From Larix sibirica (taxonomy: Eukaryota; Streptophyta; Pinopsida; Pinales; Pinaceae): DNA of 39,123 nt. A program made the translations under genes and the position numbers. The notes under the pieces are model-generated. The model was given only the letters and a program-made list of their open reading frames with translations. It did not search any database and was not told the DNA's origin. Within the stretch, counting starts at the first letter, position 1. Each line of letters starts with the position of its first letter. Of this stretch, positions 22,511 through 34,829 are shown piece after piece. The DNA lies in NCBI GenBank assembly GCA_004151065.3, contig NWUY0300009737.1:7195-46317 (forward strand), given 5' to 3'.

Positions 22511-23920
22511 TGAGTACCTATAATCGATAAGATCAAACTCATGAGGAAGATTGAAGTTGTAAGCATTAATAGAGCCTATGGGAAAATACTTATCACTGCA
22601 AGAATCTAAAAATCTATTAAAAGAATTGGACTCATCATGAAAATCATCTTGTAACTCAATAGTGGAGACCAGATGTTAAAAAATTCCAATGTCTAAAGAT
22701 CCACAAATAATAAGATCATACTCAAAAGGAAAATTGGGGTTGTATTTAATTGCAACTAGGTCCAATCTAGGGATATGATATTTGGAAAGGATGTAAACAT
22801 TTGAAGAAATATTAGACTCTACCATAGCCTCTAGGAGAGCTTCATTTGAGGGAAGGATGTCAAACAAGAGAGAACACATATTAGAACATTCACTTGGACC
22901 AACAAGGTGGAGAACAAGCTCCAATTCCCCCATTAGATAAATCATCTCGTCAACTGGAGAGACTGAGTCCCAAGAAGATGAGCATGAACGTAGAAGTTGG
23001 CTGGTTTCTTGTCTCCAGTATGACTTCCAGTGATTGGCAACTTGTCTCTAGTATGAATTGTTGTGACTGGTAACTTTCCCCTAGCATGAATTACATTGGA
23101 TGAGGAATTGCCACCAACATGACATGTAGTGGTTGGTGGAAAGACCCCTTTCCTTTGCATCTTATTCTTAATATTCATATTTCTATTCCTTTTATACTAT
23201 TGGTTACTAGTATTTAGACATTCACCACATGATGTAGAAGTAGGAGGAAAACATGTCACCTATGAAAGGGAAAAGATTTTTAATCCTCTTAAACAATTTC
23301 TACTTGAGAGGCATTAGGAGTATTCAGGACATCTAAAGTGGAAAACAACCAAAGAAACATCCCTAGGGTGAATCCAGGAGGATTCAAGGTGGCCATCAAG
23401 GGAGCACCAATGTATCCAATGAATGGAAAACCACAAGGATCCCCTTGCACAAGTTTCCTTTGGTTAGTTTTTTTAGGAACTTTAACTATATATTCCAATT
23501 CAAAAAGGAAATCTCTAAGGCCTTTTAAGGGGTTGTAAAATTACAATCAACACGCCATATAAGAAAATATATAAGATACAACGAAGTAAACTCACTCTTC
23601 CATAAATGAAACCAGGGTAGTTAATTCCTGATTTCAATCAATGAACATATGAAAATGGGCCTTTCGAAAGTTATCCTAGAATTATTAGGTCCCAATTCCA
23701 TCCAATAAATGTGTGAGAGACAGTTGCAATAACCCTCATGCAAAAATCAACCAAGGTGCAAGTACCCTCCCGAATATGGGAACCCTTGAAGGAAGATGTG
23801 GTGGATGATATACATCTATATTAGGTATTGAAAGAATTTCCCACTTGCAATCACCTGGGTGATACCAAGGAAAAACAACTAAGGACACAACTTCACAATC
23901 GGTAGCTGGGTAGAACAATC
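22490..23920 (-). pseudogene. Unrecognised minus-strand coding remnant (~475 codons)
   Basis: Several minus-strand frames line up end to end with only a few stops and two frame changes. From 23918 to 23289: a Pro-rich start with HPPHLPSRVPIFGRVLAPW, an HFHMFID stretch, then KTNQRKLVQGDPCGFPF and FSTLDVLNTPNASQ. Then 23178-22942 holds a 12-residue repeat style (IHARGKLPVTT / IHTRDKLPITG / SHTGDKKPANF). Next 22945-22676 has MGELELVLHLVGPSECSN and IKYNPNFPFEYDLI, followed after one stop by LQDDFHDESNSFNRFLDSCS and INAYNFNLPHEFDLIDY. Acidic, evenly coding-like composition suggests a former protein, perhaps part of a retroelement polyprotein, but no known domain is seen. The reading ends where the RA right arm begins. 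Confidence 0.4.
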
Positions 23921-24124
23921 ACGGGTCAAAATATTACATATGGGAATGGAAAGTAGGACACAAGTCCTAGACCCAAATCTTTTGATGAATTGGTGTCACC
24001 CCAAGGTATTTTCAATCCAATCGAAACCAATATACATGCAAAATTCCACTAAATGGGAGGAGAGGGGATCATCTCTCACAAACACCTAGCTTAACCTCAT
24101 GATTGACACATGTGTTAGATGTGC

Positions 24125-24125
24125 N
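24125..24125. other. Single unresolved base at a duplicate junction
   Basis: The 'n' lies between TAGATGTGC, the end of the first copy of duplicate B, and AATATGAAAAAGAC, the start of the second. Confidence 0.95.
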
Positions 24126-27100
24126 AGAATATGAAAAAGACAAAAAAAATCAAATATTCCAAAAAAAGAGAGAGGGGGGAAGAATTTCGATCACATATGA
24201 ACATCCTGAGCAACATAACCATGTCACTTTTGAGCAACATAACCATGTCACTTTTGAATGAAGCACTTATTCCATGTTTGTATCCACAAATTGGGTGTTA
24301 ATACTAGGCTTACAAGCTAACCCATAATTTGAGTCCAAAAACTTCTCCTGCTTGTTACTCTTCCATCCACTATGGATTAGTCATCAGTGCCACATGCTTT
24401 GTTAAACTTATATCATTGTTCTATCTATGGGTCATCATCGACGTTACTCAAGTCAGATAATGTGTCATGCTTTTTTTCAAAAGAAAGCTTAGTTTGAGTT
24501 ATCCATTCCTCAGTTTCCCTAACTTTGCATGTCAACCTTCGCTATTGTCAAGTTGTTTTCAGTATCATCGCATTTAGTGTTTGGAATCATGCTAGTGTAG
24601 AAAGTCCCCATTGAATTCTTACTAGCGTTTCACTTCTCATAGACTACGACATATTTCCCTGAGGATTTTCCCTAGATTTCTAGCAACCTAGCCCTATTTT
24701 CATCATTCATAGGTAACCTTGCACTCAACAAATGACAACACATCATTGGTTGTTGATTGAGTGGCTTCCTTTTATGTTCAACTAAAATACCTTTATTCAC
24801 AATTTTTTATTTTTTATTTGAAAGTCCTCACCTTTGTCAATATATTTCATCATTGGTTGTTTCTCAGAGGGTCTCTTTCGTGTGCTATTCACATTTGGTG
24901 CATGCAAGAGATGCACTTGCTGATATGTCAATCCTACAAAATTTGTCTGAGACCATTACAATAACAAGTCATTTACTAAGATCTACTCATGTTAGATGAT
25001 GGGGTATGCCTTAATGCCTCCCTTCCAACAAATCTCTTCCCATCAAGACTAGCTCATCTTTCTTAGGGAATAAGGTTTAGAGATTTTTAGTACCTTGGGA
25101 CTTTCAGTCATTGGTGGTATATTTTCTCACTATTGACATGGGCAATCCATGAGTGTACCCTAATTGATAGGTTCTACAAGTGTTCAAAAAAATCATCTCA
25201 TCACCCTAGGCCCCAATAACATACTCACATTTTATATTTCCTGATTTGCACAAGATCATACCATGCCTCATATAACATTGGTACCACATATAGATTCAAC
25301 CTACACTTAGTTCTAGTTGTTATCCTATTTTATATACTGATAAATAGATCCAGTGTGTATCTATTCATGGATATGATCTAGTTGTGACATGGATCCACTG
25401 CATATATTTTCGTGGACATGATTCAACTTTTCTATTCATATTGCATGGATCCACATTATATTTGATTTGGAGGCCATGTTATTTTTCACTTGAGCATGGA
25501 TATTCCCACCTTATGAAGAGAGCATTTTGATCCTTTTTTTTCAGTTGTAGGTATCCCTTCCAATACAGTCTTGTGAATCCTACTCAATTCCACTAATCAA
25601 GATCCTAGTTGATTTATAACGCATTTTGGCCATTTTATTTTCCAATGAACTCATTCATTTGGGGAATCTATTATAACATTTTATTATTCACTAATGCTAA
25701 AAAAACCCTACATTCCCCTTACACATCAAAGTGTGAGAAAAATCCTTCAAAAGAATCATTTTTGGCTTGTGTATGTGAGTTGTCAGTTAACTCAAAATTT
25801 GAAAATAATAGAAACACATATGATTCCATGTGTGGTGAGGATGGTTGAAAGTCATTTTGGTAAACAAAAGACTTAGTTATACCAGAATCAACTCCCTAAA
25901 CTACATATCTCGAAGTATAAATACAAGTATCAAAATGAAGGAAAGAGGCCATATGCCAAATTATGAATTAATTGCATGCTAGAGGAATTAAATCAGAGTT
26001 TCCTTAGGGTTTTTATAGCATCATTCTCCTTAGTTTCCAATACATATTGAGTTATATTTTCTCCCAAGAGTAAGTGGGGATAATCCTATTTGATCCCCTT
26101 TATTCTTAGTTTGAGGAAGATTGTGTAAGAATATCTATCTGTGGCCCAAGCATGAAAAATCTAGATTGGTGATAAATACATCTCGTTGAAGATTTAGGTA
26201 TATATTTCTTATGTAGTTTAATACTGATTAATATATGAGATCACTCTTCTTTCCGTCCCCCAAAAATGTTTCTACGCATGATATGTTTTTTCTATTTATG
26301 TTTTTTTGTGGATTGAATTGATATTGATCTACGCAAATCAATTTACTTAGTTGAGACAATAATTCAATTATTGTTAGATTATTATTACTTTACAATATTC
26401 AAAGGAATTTGAGAAGGGTTTTTGGTTGTATCATGAGTACCTACATGAGAGTTATAGGATTGATCAGAAGGTAAGCCTTGGTTCCATCTACTTATGAAGT
26501 TTTCAACCATTAGGATCTAGGTGAGTGCATCTTTCTATCTCTTTGAGTTTAGTTTTGGTTGAATAAGTAGGAATTTAGAGTAGGTTCATCCCTTGATCTG
26601 TTAATAAGCAGAACCCTAGTTATTAGGTGATTTTTTTGAAGGATTTTTCTCACAATTTGATGTGTAATGTGAATGTAGGGTTATTTTAGCATCAATGAGT
26701 AATACAATTCTATAATAGATTCCCCCTAATATATAATTCCATAGGAGAATCAAACGACCAAAATTAATTATAAATCAATTAGGATCTTGATCAATTGATC
26801 TGAGTAGGATTCACCGATATTGGATCAAGAGGATTACTTACAACTAGAAACCAAGGATCAAGACACTATCTTCTCGAGGTGGGCATACCCATGCTTAGGT
26901 GAAAAAGAACATGGCCACCAAATCAAATCCACTATAGGTCGATGTAATATGAATAATATGAGTGGAAATGTTGAATCATGGCCACAAAAATATGATAATG
27001 GGAGTCAAGGTACTTAGTACATCCTAACAAGTGTGAATAGATGAACTAACATCAAACACTTGTAGAATCTATAAATCGAGGGACATTGATGAATTCACAA

Positions 27101-30100
27101 TGTCAATAGTGAGAAAACCTGCCATTGATGACTACAAGTCCCAACGTACTAAAAATTTCTTAACCCCATTCCTAGAGCAAGATGAGATGATGTCGATGGG
27201 AAGTAGTCAGTTGGAAGGGAGTCACCAAGGCATCCCCAATCAACCAACACAACAAGATACCGGGAAATGATTTTTTTGGGAGAAGGTCTCAGACAAAGTT
27301 TTGTAGCAATATGGAAACAAGTACACCTATTGCATGCACTAGATGCAAATAGCACATAAAAGATTCCCTTTGATTAAAAATCAATAATGAAAACTATTGA
27401 CAGCGGCAAGGAATTCCACCAATGACGAAAATGGAACCCTAAGTACAATATGGATCCAAAAATGTGAATAGAGGTCTTATCATTCAACATAATGGGTAAC
27501 CACTCAATCAACAACCAATGATGTGTTGTGATCTATTGAGTGCAAGGTTACCTGTCGATGATGAAAACAAAGCCAAGGTGCTAATGGATCTATTTCATCC
27601 TCCTAAATTAATGTGTTGTAGTTGATAAGAAGTGACCTTCCACTGCCAGTGAGAAGTCAATGGGGAATTTCTATACTAGCATAAGTTTGAACACTAGATG
27701 AGATGACAATGAGAAGAAACCAGACAATAGGTGAGGTCGACATGTAAAGTTAGGGAATTTGAGGAGTGGCAAACTCAAGTTAAGACTTCCTATGAAAAAA
27801 AAATGACACATTATGTGACTTGAGAAGCAACGAGGAACCATTGGTAGAATAATGATATAAATTCAACAATTCATGAGGCCATGAAGACTACTCTATAGTG
27901 GTTGGAAGAATAACTAATCGTAGGAGTTCTAGACTCAAATCATGGTTCAGATCCTATATATAATACTACCACCGAATTGCGAGCATATACACAACATAAG
28001 TGTTTTTTTCAAAGGCAACATGACTATGCTACTTAGGACGTTCATATGAGAACATAATTCTTCCCCCCATCTCTCTTTTTATAAATATTTAAACTTTTGT
28101 GTCTTTTTCATATTATAAAGCCTAAAAAGGAATAAAAGAATGGAATAGTACAATGGAATAACTGAGTGTCATAAGGCATTCAACTATTCTTCAAGTGCAT
28201 GGAATAGACCTATGCAAAACAAAATGAAAAAAGGGTGTTGGGAAAGAGGTGGAAACTCGTGAGCATGTTTCTTCCGAGGATACAGTCCAAAATGCAAATG
28301 CAATGGGTGCAAGTGATGAGAAACATAATGAATGCAACGGCAATACAAAATATACAATGAAGCATTAGGCATAGCTATGTAAGTAGTAGTGAGAAAAGGA
28401 AAACACATAATGAAGAAAAATGGGATCCTTATAGGGAATGGACGAAAATAGATGAGGAAACGAGGCATGCGACTTCTTCTCAAAATCATGGTAGAACTAA
28501 AAAGGCTCCCAGTCCTATGAAAACAAATTCAACATGGGAACCAAAATGGAAAGAGGGCATTGAATACAGTGTCCCATGTTAGGTAGGATCTTCTCTCGAA
28601 TTGGTGAAAAATGTAGATAGACAAGGCTGATGCACCAATATCCAATAGGTTCCACCCTATGGAACATTTGGGTGGAAACATGTTTAAATGCATCATAATA
28701 GAGAGGAGGTGTATACCTATATGCATGTTTCCAAAAATAACATACCATATTGAACAATGTGTATAGCATGATCCCTAAGAAACCATTAATCCAACATAGA
28801 ATCCTTTATCCAAGAAACAATAATACCACAATTATATCTATTTTTTTTAAATAAAGGTCTAATATGGGTTACTTTGATAGGGGTATTTTAAACTTCAATG
28901 TCATAAAAAATATTCATTACCAAGGTAGATTCTACCAATCAAGAGCACCAAGGCATGAGTACCTATAATCGATAAGATCAAACTCATGAGGAAGATTGAA
29001 GTTGTAAGCATTAATAGAGCCTATGGGAAAATACTTATCACTGCAAGAATCTAAAAATCTATTAAAAGAATTGGACTCATCATGAAAATCATCTTGTAAC
29101 TCAATAGTGGAGACCAGATGTTAAAAAATTCCAATGTCTAAAGATCCACAAATAATAAGATCATACTCAAAAGGAAAATTGGGGTTGTATTTAATTGCAA
29201 CTAGGTCCAATCTAGGGATATGATATTTGGAAAGGATGTAAACATTTGAAGAAATATTAGACTCTACCATAGCCTCTAGGAGAGCTTCATTTGAGGGAAG
29301 GATGTCAAACAAGAGAGAACACATATTAGAACATTCACTTGGACCAACAAGGTGGAGAACAAGCTCCAATTCCCCCATTAGATAAATCATCTCGTCAACT
29401 GGAGAGACTGAGTCCCAAGAAGATGAGCATGAACGTAGAAGTTGGCTGGTTTCTTGTCTCCAGTATGACTTCCAGTGATTGGCAACTTGTCTCTAGTATG
29501 AATTGTTGTGACTGGTAACTTTCCCCTAGCATGAATTACATTGGATGAGGAATTGCCACCAACATGACATGTAGTGGTTGGTGGAAAGACCCCTTTCCTT
29601 TGCATCTTATTCTTAATATTCATATTTCTATTCCTTTTATACTATTGGTTACTAGTATTTAGACATTCACCACATGATGTAGAAGTAGGAGGAAAACATG
29701 TCACCTATGAAAGGGAAAAGATTTTTAATCCTCTTAAACAATTTCTACTTGAGAGGCATTAGGAGTATTCAGGACATCTAAAGTGGAAAACAACCAAAGA
29801 AACATCCCTAGGGTGAATCCAGGAGGATTCAAGGTGGCCATCAAGGGAGCACCAATGTATCCAATGAATGGAAAACCACAAGGATCCCCTTGCACAAGTT
29901 TCCTTTGGTTAGTTTTTTTAGGAACTTTAACTATATATTCCAATTCAAAAAGGAAATCTCTAAGGCCTTTTAAGGGGTTGTAAAATTACAATCAACACGC
30001 CATATAAGAAAATATATAAGATACAACGAAGTAAACTCACTCTTCCATAAATGAAACCAGGGTAGTTAATTCCTGATTTCAATCAATGAACATATGAAAA

Positions 30101-30569
30101 TGGGCCTTTCGAAAGTTATCCTAGAATTATTAGGTCCCAATTCCATCCAATAAATGTGTGAGAGACAGTTGCAATAACCCTCATGCAAAAATCAACCAAG
30201 GTGCAAGTACCCTCCCGAATATGGGAACCCTTGAAGGAAGATGTGGTGGATGATATACATCTATATTAGGTATTGAAAGAATTTCCCACTTGCAATCACC
30301 TGGGTGATACCAAGGAAAAACAACTAAGGACACAACTTCACAATCGGTAGCTGGGTAGAACAATCACGGGTCAAAATATTACATATGGGAATGGAAAGTA
30401 GGACACAAGTCCTAGACCCAAATCTTTTGATGAATTGGTGTCACCCCAAGGTATTTTCAATCCAATCGAAACCAATATACATGCAAAATTCCACTAAATG
30501 GGAGGAGAGGGGATCATCTCTCACAAACACCTAGCTTAACCTCATGATTGACACATGTGTTAGATGTGC
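24126..30569 (+). repeat. Direct duplicate B, second copy
   Basis: Near-identical to 17681-24124. It repeats, shifted by 6,445 bases, the RA left arm (24126-25759), core element Y (25686-26703), the right arm (26628-28955) and the minus-strand coding remnant (28935-30365). It ends at 30569 in TAGATGTGC and then continues into new sequence, TTTCCTAGGAAG. These sub-features are not listed again because they are probably the same DNA. Confidence 0.9.
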
Positions 30570-31409
30570 TTTCCTAGGAAGTAATTCTTGCTAGTAATGA
30601 ATTTTTTCACTCAACTAATAAGATCCTATTTTCATTTTACACGACCTTTCATAATTTACTCTACAAACCTACAACCAAGTCCCTAGAACCTAGACTAATG
30701 TTAGTTTTCTAACAAAGAAAAACAAGACTTCTAGTTTGTTTTAGTTGTGTTACTTTTAATGGCTATTATTAATCACAGGGATATGGAATTGTGAAAACAA
30801 TTATGTTTTCAACTGTAATATATACCAAATATACCACTTGCAAATGGAGAATACCACTTAAGAATTTGAAATAGATACTCGACCATAAACAACTTACATA
30901 AATAAAAGGGACCATGTAGAACCTTTCGAAACCTAAGCAATATACAACTTTATAAGAAAATTACTTTAACCAAATCAAGCAATTATTTATGATTTTATTG
31001 AGAAAATGTTAATCAAAAGAATCTAATCTTTTCCTTTATATGAAAACATGCCCAAGGGCATGAAAATAACTAAGCATTCCTAAATGAACTAGAATAAAAC
31101 TATGATTTTAAGTAATATTCATTTTTTCTTTCTTCATTTAGGGAATAATGAAAAACACACTAAATGATGATTTTTAAGGATTAAAAATAAGAGAAGACCT
31201 AGATCCCCACTAGATATGATAAACCTAAAAATCCATAAACAAAAAAAAACATTTTGCAAAATTTTTAACCTTTTTTCCAACAAATACATATACACGATCT
31301 TGCTGAAGGAAAGTTGTGTATGTATGTGACTTTAATGGAGGAAATGCACATATCCTTTCCATAGTTGTTAAAAAACAACAACGTATGTACCTAAAAATTA
31401 TACTAAGTT
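30570..31409. other. AT-rich spacer without a supported gene
   Basis: Non-coding, AT-rich, with many short A and T runs. The small open frames, such as the minus-strand one at 31431-31225, have no recognisable content. Confidence 0.4.
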
Positions 31410-31590
31410 TTAGTGCATAAAGACTGTACATGGGTTTCTATACTTAAGTTTGTGTATATACGTGACCTATAGAGAATAAAAACATGTATGTATGCTACTA
31501 TGCATAAAGAAAGGCATGTACACAAGCTACTGTGCAAAAATAAAGGTGTGTACATATGTTATTGTTCAAAAAGAAAGCAACATATGGCAA
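31410..31590 (+). repeat. Degenerate ~32-base tandem repeat
   Basis: Units beginning with forms of CATGTATGTATGCTACT recur at about 31451, 31483, 31515 and 31548, spaced 32-33 bases, with weaker units before. Each unit ends in a GCAAAAA/TAAAG-type stretch. The array ends just before the hairpin at 31605. Confidence 0.55.
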
Positions 31591-31604
31591 ATTTTATATG
31601 CTTC

Positions 31605-31805
31605 ATGTTTTTTCCTTTAGTTCAAAAATAGCTTTTGTTGGTATTTTCCATACCCTGAACTTTTTGCTAGATCAAAATTCACTAGTGTTAGGAAGAGATT
31701 AAGAAAAATCAAACTCTTCCTGACACTAGTGAATTTTGATCTTGCAAAAAGTTTAGGATATGGAAATTACCAATAAAAAATATTTTTGAACTAAAGGAAA
31801 AACAT
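31605..31805. repeat. ~200-base hairpin (fold-back element or microRNA-like precursor)
   Basis: The arms 31605-31697 and 31714-31805 are inverted copies of about 92 bases with roughly ten mismatches or single-base gaps, around a 16-base loop. Two long blocks match perfectly, for example ATCAAAATTCACTAGTGT (31671-31688) and its complement. This can be a miniature inverted-repeat transposon or a young hairpin-RNA locus; the sequence alone does not decide. No clear target-site duplication flanks it. Confidence 0.75.
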
Positions 31806-31869
31806 TATCCCTACAAGGAATCACTCAATGAGTTACTTTCTACAATGAATTTTCCATTTCAGTTGCGGT

Positions 31870-32865
31870 AAAAGGATCACCTAATAGCAAGGTTTGAAGC
31901 TATTAACAGATCAAGGGAATATCCTACTCTAAATTGCTACTTAGTCAACCAAAATTGAACTCAAATAGATAGAAAGATGCACTCACCTCGATTTTGATGG
32001 TTGAAAACTTTGTAAGCATATGGCTCCATGGATTATCTTCTGATCAATCCTAGAACTCTTATTTACCTGCACACAAGACAACCAAAGGCCCTTCTCAAAT
32101 GCCTTTGACTATTCAGAATTAACAATAAAAAACAATAATTGAATTCTTGGATAAATTGAGTAAATTGATTTGCATAGATCAATATCAATTCAGTCCACAA
32201 TACATCATATGTAGACAAATCATATCATGCATATAAATGTTTTGGGGAATGGAAAGAAGAGTGATATCATATATTAATCAAGACTGACAACTACATAAGA
32301 ATGATATACCTGAATCTTTAGTGAGGTGTTTCTGTCACCAATATGGATTCTCCGTGCCCATGCCATGGATATATCTTCTTCCAAAATATTCCTTGAACTA
32401 GGAATAAAAGAAACCAAATAGAATTATCCCTCACTTACTCTATAAATAAAGGAGAACACAACATGGAAATTGAGGGGAAGGATGTTATAAAAACCTTGAG
32501 GCAACTTTGATTCAATTCCTCTTGCATGCAATTACTTCATTGGCAAATGATCCTTTTCCTGCATTTTGAGACTTGTCTTTATACTTTGAGAAAGGTGGTT
32601 TAGAGAGTTGATTCTAGTATAACTGAGTCTATATGGACTAGAATGAATTTCAACCAACCCAACCACACATAGATTCATATTTTTATTTATTTATTTATTT
32701 ATTGAGAGATGTACACATCTTGCTAAAGGGTAACAATAGTATACACATGTTTCTAATTGACAACTCACATACACAATCCAAAGATGATTTTTTTGAAGTA
32801 TTTTTCTCAAAATTTGATGTGTAAGGGGAATGTATGTGTTTTTTTAGCATCGATGAGTAGTAAAA
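31870..32865 (-). mobile_element. Second, diverged copy of core element Y (inverted)
   Basis: Read on the minus strand, this region follows 19250-20190 in order. Anchors: the end block at 32764-32865 (TTTGATGTGTAAGGGGAATG, TTTTTTTAGCATCGATGAGTA), GATCAATATCAATTC near 32177, GATAGAAAGATGCACTCACCT near 31968, and TAACAGATCAAGGG near 31905. One end retains the inverted-end sequence; the other, near 31870, diverges, so this copy may be truncated there by the neighbouring hairpin element. The RA arms are not present around it. Confidence 0.65.
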
Positions 32866-33239
32866 TGATTCACTTCTAAAAAACAATCAAATTGTTGATT
32901 ACATAAAAAATTATTGTATTTATTTCTTCAATTATATTAAATATATAAATGAAACCAACTGTAGTTGTGAATATCGATTAAGGATATCAAATTCTAAATT
33001 GATGGAAAACACACTTTTTAAAAATTAAAAAAAATTAAAAATTAATATAATTTGCTTATATAATTAGATCTAAAAAATGAAAGCTACCTATTTTATTTGT
33101 TAAACACATTTCATGATCACATGCTAGTTCTTTATTCCTATAATTATATTTTACAAATGAAAGTTGTTAATTTTAATTATTAATTTTTTAATAATAATCA
33201 CATCTTATTGATTCTAATTTCCTTTGAAATTGGTGGTGT
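32866..33239. other. AT-rich spacer
   Basis: Very AT-rich, with runs such as ATTTTTAATTTT-type stretches. No gene, repeat relation or motif seen. Confidence 0.4.
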
Positions 33240-33500
33240 CCCCATAGAAATTCTTCCCTTAATTTTATAGGAAGTATTAGCTATAAGGTAGAACTAAAGA
33301 TTAATGAGTGTTTTAAAAACCTCCCACTTGGTTATTGGGATATTACCATCTAGCCTAAGTGTCTCCATGTGGTTTTCCTTCCAAATTTGGGCATGGCCCT
33401 CTAACTTTAATTGGGAAAATGACATCATTTTCGATTGTCTTATGTTATGAACATTGAAATATACTTCTAACTATTGCAACGTTTTATTCAACTTAAAATC
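33240..33500 (-). pseudogene. Gypsy gag (capsid) fragment
   Basis: The minus strand encodes, in one frame with few stops, LEVYFNVHNI, FSQLKLEGHAQIWKENHMET, LRLDGNIPITKWEVFKTLI and FYLIANTS. This is the classic retrotransposon gag capsid pattern (KLxGxAxxWW ... WExFKxxLxxxF) of plant gypsy elements, with the Trp pair reduced to WK. It lies downstream, on the same strand, of the chromovirus LTR at 34285-34811, as the gag of an element starting from that LTR would. It is non-functional. Confidence 0.75.
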
Positions 33501-34284
33501 ATAAATCTCACCATGATAGGGTTTGATGCCCACTTTTTATTCCACGTTGAATAGATACTCGGGAGATATTTTGCTAGAACTTAATTTCTCTTTCTTTGTC
33601 TCCTTTTTAGATTGTACTTTGTCTCCAAATTTCCTATTTGAGCTAGCTTCCAAGTTAGAGACACATCAAAATCCTCAAAAGGTATGATCTTTCTCTATAT
33701 AGATCCCACAACGATTTCCATGTTGCAAGAGATGTCAAGGAATTGTGTTTATAGCTTTGAAATGATCCTATAATTTCCCGTAAAAGGCCCAAATAAAATT
33801 GATCTAATACTAATATGATCTATAAAATACTATGGATATTCCACTGGAATAGCTCTTCCCAATAGATCTGACAAGTTTCTACAAACTCTTTGTTATGTAG
33901 TTTTCTACTTAAAATTAATATTTAATATTACTATATTAGTGCTAAACTTACACTAATATAAGCTAATATTGAAATAACAGAAGAAAAAAAAACCACATAA
34001 TGAACACAATATGTACCCTAGGAAACTCAATATGGGAAAACCTAGTTAGAATATGAGGACTATGAGTCACTCTTTTTTGCTCAGCGATGAAATATAAATA
34101 TAAAAAAATAAAATGTGAACTCAATATGGAGTTTACATTGACACCGTGGCCTATACGGATAATGTAGGTTCTCTTACTTCCCTTATAATGATCCAATATC
34201 TCACTCCCTTGCTCTAGTAAACTATGAATTTGTAATGCGATGTTACCATAATGGAACCCCTTACTTTCCTAGAAACCTGATATT
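33501..34284 (-). other. Leader region between chromovirus LTR and gag fragment
   Basis: No gene. Near its upper end (34274-34285, minus strand) TAATATCAGGTT weakly resembles the initiator-Met primer-binding site TGGTATCAGAGC (5 of 12 differ). Around 33960-34200 the minus strand has an AGGTTTTCCCATATTGAG-type stretch followed by T-rich sequence, as seen in Ty1/copia LTRs, so a small LTR remnant may be inserted. A short hairpin (TATATTAGTG with its complement, 33934-33962) is also present. Confidence 0.3.
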
Positions 34285-34811
34285 AAACATGCATGATAGT
34301 TGTTTAGGGTTAGGGTTAGGGTTTTTGTATGCGTTGATTCCCAATTAGTATTAGGGTTTTGGATGATCTAGAATCTGTGGTGGTCTTAACCCTACAAATT
34401 AGAGGAATAGAACTATACACATAGATAAACAATGCATGCAACACAAGATTATACTACATAATAAATTTTGTATAAATAGATCTTGTATTATGATAATCAC
34501 TTTGGAAAGCAATGCTAAAATGTCCCTTGATGTTGGATTACCTTTCATTAGAGGAGAGACATGTTACAATAATTCTTAACAAAACAATCCATATTCTCTT
34601 AGCTGATTAAATAGGATTTCAATATCCCAAAACCCTAAATACTTGACCTGGTCAATAATTAATGAGTACCAACTAACTAGTGGGACTTAATTAATAGACA
34701 AACCCTTTTTACATTAATATTCTACTACCAACTAGTCGACATTATTTAGAGGTTATCCCTTACATAATATGACTAACTACTAAGGTAGGGAGTTAGGATG
34801 GGACTCTAACA
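34285..34811 (-). mobile_element. Chromovirus LTR (minus strand), inner end uncertain
   Basis: On the minus strand the sequence TGTTAGAGTCCC starts at 34811 directly after a purine-rich tract that follows the chromodomain region, which is how a gypsy 3' LTR begins. About 525 bases later lies a weak primer-binding-site-like sequence and then, further on, a gag fragment on the same strand, which would place this LTR between two internal regions. The distal end is inferred, not proven. It contains the telomere-like repeats at 34303-34321. Confidence 0.5.
34303..34321 (+). repeat. Short telomere-like repeat
   Basis: TTTAGGGTTAGGGTTAGGG, three G-rich units. It is too short to be a telomere remnant of note and may act as a telo-box. 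Confidence 0.6.
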
Positions 34812-34827
34812 TGCTCTCCCCCTTCAA
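34812..34827 (-). other. Polypurine tract of the chromovirus
   Basis: The minus strand reads TTGAAGGGGGAGAGCA, directly followed by the LTR start TGTTAGAG. Composition and position are typical for the plus-strand primer of plant gypsy elements. Confidence 0.7.
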
Positions 34828-34829
34828 AA

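Larger units (their letters stand above)
17681..24124 (+). repeat. Direct duplicate B, first copy (probable unmerged contig end)
   Basis: These 6,444 bases recur at 24126-30569 with a period of 6,445. Apart from about the first 45 bases, which differ at several positions as a poor-quality contig end would, I saw one difference: A at 21475 against G at 27920. It contains most of the RA left arm, the inverted-repeat core, the right arm and the minus-strand coding remnant. Confidence 0.9.

Noticed and set aside
13486-30569. Genuine segmental tandem duplication of the locus
   Set aside because: Both repeat junctions fall exactly on single unknown bases and the copies are almost identical; unmerged contig overlap is simpler.
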